Part shown: positions 5,950-8,575 of the stretch, piece after piece
How positions within the stretch are numbered: position 1 is the first letter of the stretch
How the letters are laid out: every line of letters starts with the position of its first letter
DNA from: DASYYE01 sp035946955
GTDB taxonomy: Bacteria > Actinomycetota > Actinomycetes > Streptosporangiales > Streptosporangiaceae
Reading direction: 5' to 3'
Assembly: GCA_035946955.1 (NCBI GenBank)
Contig: DASYYE010000071.1
Location: 1 to 8,575 of the forward strand
Length of the DNA stretch: 8,575 nt
Notes under the pieces: model-generated
The model's database searches: none
Seen by the model: only the letters and a program-made list of their open reading frames with translations
What the model was told of the DNA's origin: nothing
Position numbers and translations under genes: made by a program

Positions 5950-7026
5950 TCATGCGGCCCGTTCGTATTCGTGGATCAGCCCGCCGAGGATCTTGCGGTG
6001 CCTGATCCGCGCCGACACCAGGCCGACGACCGGGGCCGTGATGCCGTCGTCGTGGTCTGGTGGCCGCAGGTTCCTGGCTCGGTGCGGGCGATGCCAGTTA
6101 TAGTGCGCGACGTACTCATCCAGGACCGCTCGCAGGTGCCGGGGACCGGCGATCAGCATCCGGTCAATGACTTCGGCCCGGGCGGTGCGCACCCATCTCT
6201 CGGCATAAGCGTTCGCCCGCGGGCTGCGCGGCGGGATCTTCACCACCTCGATCCCCGCGCCTGCGAGCACTGCATCGAACGTCTCGGTGAACTGCCCGGC
6301 CCGGTCCCGGATCAGGAACCGGAACCCGGCGGCGCGCTCCCCCAGGTCCATCAGCAGGTTCCGGGCCTGCTGCACCGTCCACGCCCCGTCCGGGTGCGCC
6401 GTCACGCCCAGAACCTGGACATGGCGGGTGCTCACCTCGATGACGAAGAACACGTACAGGCGGTGCAGGGTGACCGCGCAGTCGACGGTGAAGAAATCGC
6501 ACGCCAGCATGGTGGCGGCCTGGGTGTGCAGGAACTGCCGCCAGGTCGTGCGGGTGCGCTGCGGCGCGGGCGGGATCCGCAGCCGCTTCAGCACCCGCCG
6601 CACCGTCGAGGCGCCGACCCGGGACCCCAGGCCGAGCAGCTCACCCTGGATCTGCTTGTAGCCCCAGCCCGGGTTCTCCCGCGCCAGCTGCTCGATCAGC
6701 ACCGCGAGCTCAGCGTCGACCGGCGGTCTGCCGCCGCGGTGGGGATAGGCCCAGTGCCAGCAGACCAGCCGCTGGTGCCAACGCAGCAGCGTGTCCGGCG
6801 TCGCCAGCCGACTCATCCGCAGCGGCCTGGGGAGCAGCCGGGCCAGGGCGGTGAGTGCCGCCCGGTCGGCCCAGTCCAGTCTGGGCTTGGGGTTCTGCCG
6901 CCTGAGCACTGCGACCTCCTGGCGCAGCACCAGCAGTTCGGCGTCCTTCGACGCCGACGAGCGCGCCAGCAGCGCCATCCAGCCTGCCAGGCGGACGAAC
7001 ATCAGATACAGCAGCCGTACCGTCAC
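5950..7026 (-). CDS. IS transposase with integrase (rve) core
   Basis: This encodes 358 residues from a GTG at 7026. Residues about 27-43 (KDAELLVLRQEVAVLRR) form a heptad-like helix. Residues about 70-150 are a helix-turn-helix region (LLRWHQRLV, GWGYKQIQGELLGLG, GASTVRRVLKRLRIPP). The catalytic core follows with Asp177 (MLACDFFTVD), Asp241 (IRDRAGQFT) and Glu276 (ANAYAERWV). Asp and Glu are 34 residues apart, close to the DD35E of IS3/IS481-type enzymes. The C-terminus (HYNWHRPHRA, ILGGLIHEYERAA) is the usual ending of this actinobacterial transposase group. It moves the element by cutting and joining DNA at the inverted repeats. The frame is uninterrupted, all catalytic residues are present and the protein looks functional. 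The start is uncertain because the same frame stays open upstream of 7026 and the ribosome site is weak. Confidence 0.9.
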   Translation of the reverse strand: MTVRLLYLMFVRLAGWMALLARSSASKDAELLVLRQEVAVLRRQNPKPRLDWADRAALTALARLLPRPLRMSRLATPDTLLRWHQRLVCWHWAYPHRGGRPPVDAELAVLIEQLARENPGWGYKQIQGELLGLGSRVGASTVRRVLKRLRIPPAPQRTRTTWRQFLHTQAATMLACDFFTVDCAVTLHRLYVFFVIEVSTRHVQVLGVTAHPDGAWTVQQARNLLMDLGERAAGFRFLIRDRAGQFTETFDAVLAGAGIEVVKIPPRSPRANAYAERWVRTARAEVIDRMLIAGPRHLRAVLDEYVAHYNWHRPHRARNLRPPDHDDGITAPVVGLVSARIRHRKILGGLIHEYERAA

Positions 7027-7074
7027 AAGCTCGCGATCCTGCCAGTCCAGCGACCACCAGCGATGGCAAATTCG

Positions 7075-7106
7075 CAGGTCAGCTGCCTATGCCCCGTTTG
7101 GAACCC
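7075..7106 (-). repeat. Right terminal inverted repeat of the IS
   Basis: On the minus strand this reads GGGTTCCAAA, 13 unlike bases, then GCTGACCTG, mirroring the left end at 5891-5923. Confidence 0.55.
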
Positions 7107-7160
7107 CACAGGCGGAGTGCGCAGGTTCTCCAGTACGACTTTGGCAGAGTGCAGGTCATC

Positions 7161-7192
7161 AGAGGCCGGTTCCTGAAACGGAACCGGCCTCT
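7161..7192 (-). terminator. Hairpin terminator of the secreted repeat-protein gene
   Basis: AGAGGCCGGTTCC (7161-7173) and GGAACCGGCCTCT (7180-7192) form a perfect 13-pair stem with a six-base loop. It lies about 75 bases past the stop of the minus-strand gene. It could also end plus-strand transcription. Confidence 0.6.
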
Positions 7193-7266
7193 TGACCGTG
7201 GTATGGCACCGCCGTGCGGCGCTGGTCGGCCTTGCTTACCGGGCCGCCCCCGGCGGCGTTGGGGAA

Positions 7267-8427
7267 CTAGGTCTTGTTGACGACGAACACCTGCTGGTTG
7301 ATGTTGGCGTCGGTGTAGAACCCGCCGGCGCTGCAGGTGCCTGTCGGCTCGCACGACAGAGAGCTGACGTTGGCTGCGCCTTTCTGGTTGAGGGCCGCGA
7401 TGCCTGGAATCTCCTCAGCGGTGCCCCAGGTGCCGTTCGTTTCGTTGATGACGAACGTCTCAAATGCTTCGCTTGACGCCACGGAATAAATGCCGCTGGC
7501 ACTACAGTTGCCTGCTGACCAGCACGACACCGAGGAGACCGCGCCTTGCCTGCCGGTGTCGAGGGCTGCGGCCACCTCCTCAGCGGTGCCCCAGGTGCCG
7601 TTCGTTTCGTTGATGACGAACGCGTGGCTGAACTCCGTCGGTTGTCCTGGCGTCGGTTGACCGTAAAACCCGCCGGCGCTGCAGTTGCCTGCGGACACGC
7701 AAGACACTGAGGAAAGCCGGGCATCATCGGTGTTGAGGGCTGCGGCCACCTCCTCGGCGGCACGCCAGGTGCCGTTCGTTTCGTTGGCTACGAACGCCTG
7801 GAAGTGGTTGGCACGGTCTGAGTATGCGCCGCCGGCGCTGCAGTTGCCCGCCGAGGCGCAAGACACCGAGGAGACCCAGCCATCCCCGCCCCGGTTGAGG
7901 GTGGCGGCTACTTCCTTTGCGGTGCCCCAGGTGCCGTTGGTCTCGTTGACGACGAACGCCTGAGGATGGCCGGAGGCGTCATTGTAGAATCCCCCGGCGC
8001 TGCAGTTGCCCGCCGAGGCGCAGGACACCGAGTTGATCTGGGCGCTCCCTCGGTTGAGGGTGGCGGCTACTTCCTTTGCGGTGCCCCAGGTGCCGTTGGT
8101 CTCGTTGACGACGAACGCCTGAGAACGGCCGGAGCCGTCCGTATAGGATCCGCCGGCGCTGCAGTTGCCCGCCGAGGCGCACGATACCGAGGGCAATTGG
8201 GCGGTCCCGCCGGTGTTGAGGGTGCCTGACCCGGGAACCTCCTCAGCGGTGCCCCAGGTGCCGCCCGACATGACAGCACGGGTACCAGCAACCACATGCG
8301 CTCTGGCCACTACAGCATGCGCCGAGGAGGGCGACGCGGCAGCGCCGAGAACCAAGACCAGGCATACGCCAGGGGGCAACACGGCAAAAAGCCGCACTGA
8401 GCGGCGGCAGACAGCAGACATACTCAT
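7267..8427 (-). CDS. Secreted protein of six Cys-pair repeats
   Basis: This encodes 386 residues from ATG at 8427, preceded by GGGGA; an in-frame GTG at 8451 would add eight residues. Residues 8-38 are a Sec-type signal peptide: Arg-rich start, hydrophobic stretch VCLVLVLGAAA, likely cleavage after SSAHA. The mature part holds six units of 53-59 residues with the pattern GTWGTAEEVAAALN ... SVSC-x5-C-SAGG-x-Y ... AFVVNETN. The Cys pairs are at 83/89, 136/142, 190/196, 243/249, 302/308 and 359/365. Each pair probably forms a disulfide outside the cell. Six similar strand-rich units suggest a six-bladed propeller-like fold (inference). The protein ends shortly after the last strand (FVVNKT). Similar repeat proteins occur in actinomycetes with no known function; adhesion or ligand binding is a guess. 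There is no anchor motif at the C-terminus, so it is probably released. Confidence 0.85.
   Translation of the reverse strand: MSMSAVCRRSVRLFAVLPPGVCLVLVLGAAASPSSAHAVVARAHVVAGTRAVMSGGTWGTAEEVPGSGTLNTGGTAQLPSVSCASAGNCSAGGSYTDGSGRSQAFVVNETNGTWGTAKEVAATLNRGSAQINSVSCASAGNCSAGGFYNDASGHPQAFVVNETNGTWGTAKEVAATLNRGGDGWVSSVSCASAGNCSAGGAYSDRANHFQAFVANETNGTWRAAEEVAAALNTDDARLSSVSCVSAGNCSAGGFYGQPTPGQPTEFSHAFVINETNGTWGTAEEVAAALDTGRQGAVSSVSCWSAGNCSASGIYSVASSEAFETFVINETNGTWGTAEEIPGIAALNQKGAANVSSLSCEPTGTCSAGGFYTDANINQQVFVVNKT
7421..8258 (-). repeat. Tandem coding repeats of about 159-174 bases
   Basis: The marker GTGCCCCAGG (plus-strand view) recurs at 7421, 7586, 7922, 8081 and 8249, with a variant at 7760. 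The spacings are 165, 174, 162, 159 and 168 bases, all multiples of three. The marker encodes the GTWGTA part of each protein unit. Units around 7892-7964 and 8051-8123 share a 73-base exact match. Confidence 0.9.
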
Positions 8428-8517
8428 GGTAATCCCCGTCGTTGTCGTCACACCTGCACCGGGCTTCTGCCCAGTCGGCGCTCAGGTTGCCAGGCCCACC
8501 CACGGGGCCCGCATGAG

Positions 8518-8535
8518 GGCTGGACAAGGCTGGAC
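8518..8535. repeat. Short direct repeat upstream of the secreted-protein gene
   Basis: GGCTGGAC occurs at 8518-8525 and 8528-8535, a ten-base period equal to one DNA turn, with a looser TTAGACAAG just beyond. It lies about 90 bases upstream of the gene start and could be a regulator site. No clear -35/-10 pair is seen. Confidence 0.3.
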
Positions 8536-8575
8536 GGGGTTAGACAAGCGGGGTGAATCGTCCTACTTTGGTGGA

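Larger units (their letters stand above)
5891..7106 (-). mobile_element. Insertion sequence with DDE transposase, about 1.2 kb
   Basis: One minus-strand transposase gene is flanked by imperfect inverted repeats. On the left, GGGTTCCAAA (5891-5900) and GCTGACCTG (5915-5923); on the right, read on the minus strand, the same blocks at 7097-7106 and 7075-7083. The blocks are separated by 14 and 13 unlike bases. The bounded length is 1216 bases. No clear target duplication is seen: at most CA on each side. Its left border cuts the tniQ remnant. Exact ends could be a few bases further out (TG-rich bases precede GGGTTCC on both sides). Confidence 0.6.

Noticed and set aside
7107..7160. Possible continuation of tniQ after the IS (plus-strand QVLQYDFGR resembles LLRYDLA)
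   Set aside because: It would duplicate rather than continue the TniQ segment, and nothing TniQ-like follows; treated as coincidence.
5935..7176. 413-codon plus-strand frame over the transposase
   Set aside because: The opposite strand encodes a clear DDE transposase; this frame is rich in Gln, Pro, Arg and His, as expected from antisense of GC-rich coding DNA.
7079..7354. Minus-strand frame ending LPKSYWRTCALRLWGSKRG, crossing the IS end
   Set aside because: It spans the terminator hairpin and the inverted repeat and has no start signal; most likely non-coding.
7421..8258. Regular spaced repeats as a CRISPR array
   Set aside because: The spacing is a multiple of three, the repeats lie in one continuous reading frame and the spacers are coding; this is a protein repeat.
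7267..8427. NET/NGT sequons in each repeat as glycosylation sites
   Set aside because: N-linked sequon glycosylation is not expected in actinomycetes; the motif is simply part of the repeat.

Overview
The window is very GC-rich, with strong G/C preference at third codon positions in most real genes, GTG starts and actinobacterial protein families. It looks like the chromosome of a high-GC actinomycete (Streptomyces, Frankia or Streptosporangiales type); the species cannot be fixed from the sequence. I found no rRNA, tRNA or CRISPR array.

Layout, left to right: (a) 1-610, no convincing gene, but a cluster of palindromes at 324-358 and an AT-rich island at about 421-470. (b) 624-920, a small conserved actinobacterial protein of unknown function. 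(c) 1157-1852, a VapBC-type toxin-antitoxin pair: an intact ribbon-helix-helix antitoxin overlapping by ATGA a PIN-domain toxin split by a frameshift. (d) 1853-2690, a gene graveyard: an unidentified plus-strand coding remnant abutting a minus-strand tyrosine recombinase that has lost both ends and most of its reading frame. (e) 2963-4498, an intact 511-residue protein with a degenerate N-terminal zinc-binding motif, followed by a hairpin terminator. (f) 4669-4929, a fragment of an EAL (c-di-GMP phosphodiesterase) domain that has lost the catalytic DDFGTG region. (g) 4991-5611, a tandem ABM-like (dimeric alpha-beta barrel) protein. (h) 5763-5890, a frameshifted N-terminal piece of a TniQ transposition protein, cut off by an insertion sequence at 5891-7106. 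The IS has a DDE transposase on the minus strand and imperfect terminal inverted repeats. (i) 7267-8427, a minus-strand gene for a secreted protein made of six Cys-pair repeats, with a strong hairpin downstream.

There is no obvious multi-gene pathway. Apart from vapBC the genes look like single transcription units, several ending in their own hairpin. The density of mobile-element and toxin-antitoxin remnants (integrase, TniQ, IS, broken VapC, EAL scrap) marks this as a decaying accessory region in which a few intact genes survive. The most notable points are the intact antitoxin beside a split toxin, the IS that bounds the tniQ remnant, and the repeat-built secreted protein with signs of recent repeat duplication.
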